Shown piece after piece: positions 6,250 to 6,873 of a stretch of DNA of 6,873 nt. Below the pieces are notes generated by a model. It was not told where the DNA came from. It made no database searches and saw nothing but the letters and a program-made list of their open reading frames with translations. The stretch is from Clostridia bacterium (GTDB lineage Bacteria; Bacillota_A; Clostridia; Oscillospirales; Acutalibacteraceae). Location: positions 1 through 6,873 of the forward strand of contig JAFPAK010000226.1 of assembly GCA_017390825.1 (NCBI GenBank), written 5' to 3'. A program made the translations under genes and the position numbers. Position 1 is the first letter of the stretch. Each line of letters begins with the position of its first letter.

Positions 6250-6714
6250 ATGTCATCGGGCTCAATTAAAGTGATTGCAAGTAACAAAAAAGCTTATCAC
6301 GATTATTTTGTGATAGATAAATATGAAGCCGGAATCGAACTTTTCGGCACAGAGGTAAAGTCGATAAGACAAGGCGGTGTCAATCTTAAAGACTCTTGGT
6401 GCAGTATCAAAGATGGTCAGCTTACTGTAAACGGTATGCATATTGCTCCGTATGAAAAAGGTAATGTATTTAACAGGGATTCGTATCGCACACGTCGACT
6501 TCTTATGCATAAAATCGAGATCAACAGACTTTTCGGCAAAGTACAGCAGGATGGTATGTCACTCGTTCCTTTACAACTGTATTTTAAAGGTTCTCTTGTT
6601 AAGATTGAAATAGGATTATGCAAAGGTAAGAAGCTATATGATAAGCGTGAAGCTGCTGCAATCAAGGATGCTAAACGCAACATAGATCGTGAGATGAAAG
6701 AAAGAAACCGCTAA
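6250..6714 (+). CDS. smpB: SsrA-binding protein SmpB
   Basis: A complete 154-residue SmpB, the partner of tmRNA in trans-translation, which frees ribosomes stalled on broken mRNA and tags the nascent peptide for degradation. The family signature is present: HDYFVIDKYEAGIELFGTEVKS, then the HIAPYEKGNVFNRD segment and the EINRLFGKVQQDG core of the OB fold. The basic C-terminal tail (KGKKLYDKREAAAIKDAKRN, then DREMKERNR) is the part that enters the empty mRNA channel of the stalled ribosome. A strong AAAGGAGA box (6233-6240) precedes the start by about ten bases. Its RNA partner ssrA begins 50 bases after its stop codon. Confidence 0.97.
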   Translation: MSSGSIKVIASNKKAYHDYFVIDKYEAGIELFGTEVKSIRQGGVNLKDSWCSIKDGQLTVNGMHIAPYEKGNVFNRDSYRTRRLLMHKIEINRLFGKVQQDGMSLVPLQLYFKGSLVKIEIGLCKGKKLYDKREAAAIKDAKRNIDREMKERNR

Positions 6715-6721
6715 TTTCCAT

Positions 6722-6750
6722 TTGTATTTGCACTAAATTTGTGTTATACT
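6722..6750 (+). promoter_or_regulatory. Promoter of ssrA
   Basis: TTGTAT (6722-6727), a 17-base spacer, and TATACT (6745-6750) preceded by TGT, which gives an extended -10. The predicted start near 6757 lies about eight bases before the mature tmRNA 5' end, a short leader suited to RNase P trimming. It begins eight bases after the smpB stop, so ssrA has its own promoter and may also receive read-through from the operon; no terminator separates them. Confidence 0.75.
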
Positions 6751-6764
6751 TTTTAAGAATTCAC

Positions 6765-6873
6765 GGGGGCGTAAAGGTTTCGACGGGGATTTTGAACAAC
6801 AATAAGCGAGCAGTGGTGCGGAACCACTTTAAAATCCGTAATTTTATAAATTAAGTAACAACAATAAAGTTGC
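6765..6873 (+). ncRNA. ssrA: tmRNA (ssrA), 5' part, cut off by the window end
   Basis: The 5' end GGGGGCG is the acceptor-stem strand, followed by TAAAGGTTTCGACGGGGAT, the conserved tRNA-like region (compare the Bacillus GGGGACG...TTCGAC). Pseudoknot PK1 can be read directly: stem AGTGGT (6812-6817) with ACCACT (6823-6828), and loop GCGGA (6818-6822) pairing downstream with TCCGT (6835-6839, one G-U). A spaced A-rich stretch follows, ending in AAGTT directly before GC at 6872-6873. In E. coli tmRNA the resume codon GCA is preceded by UAGUC, so the window probably stops after two bases of the resume alanine codon. The tag-coding part, the other pseudoknots and the 3' tRNA-like end lie beyond the right edge. 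Confidence 0.95.

Noticed and set aside
6417..6683. Minus-strand frame of 88 codons inside smpB
   Set aside because: Antisense to the highly conserved SmpB core and tail, with no ribosome binding site.
6728..6750. TTGCAC (6728-6733) as the -35 of the ssrA promoter
   Set aside because: Only 11 bases separate it from the TATACT -10; TTGTAT at 6722-6727 has the right 17-base spacing.

Overview
The window looks like a piece of chromosome from a low-GC (I estimate high-30s % GC) Gram-positive anaerobe of the class Clostridia. An Oscillospiraceae/Ruminococcaceae-like bacterium is my best guess, but this is inference. The grounds are RNase J, a Firmicutes-style YbaB-RecR pair, strong AGGAGG-type ribosome binding sites, sigma-A-like promoters, the MEP isoprenoid route, and a DUF3343 plus cysteine desulfurase pair. 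Nothing points to phage, plasmid, transposon or CRISPR. All eight protein genes are intact.

Layout. Bases 1-242 are a very AT-rich intergenic stretch. It holds two good leftward (minus-strand) promoter matches that serve a gene beyond the left edge, a cluster of TTATGT repeats upstream of them, and a hairpin terminator right behind the first gene. Bases 243-3191 carry four minus-strand genes, in transcription order hemW, ispF, a DUF3343 small protein, and a class-V PLP cysteine desulfurase. hemW/ispF and DUF3343/desulfurase each overlap by an ATGA. The two pairs are separated by a very convincing intrinsic terminator placed just before the DUF3343 ribosome binding site. Bases 3192-3481 are a divergent control region with a near-consensus promoter for the rightward genes, a 16-bp palindrome and an approximately 150-nt leader that can fold into at least two further stems. 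Bases 3482-6714 are a rightward operon-like run: RNase J (TTG start), ybaB/ebfC, recR and smpB. From 6765 to the window end lies the 5' part of the tmRNA gene ssrA, with its own extended -10 promoter. The window stops two bases into what I read as the tmRNA resume codon.

How the genes fit together. The rightward cluster joins RNA decay (RNase J), nucleoid/recombination functions (YbaB, RecR) and ribosome rescue (SmpB plus tmRNA). The leftward cluster joins a heme-chaperone-type radical SAM protein, an isoprenoid enzyme and a sulfur- or selenium-mobilising pair. I see no clear new multi-gene system. The observations most worth following up are the structured RNase J leader, the terminator/attenuator in front of the DUF3343-desulfurase pair, and the repeat-rich promoter region at the left edge.
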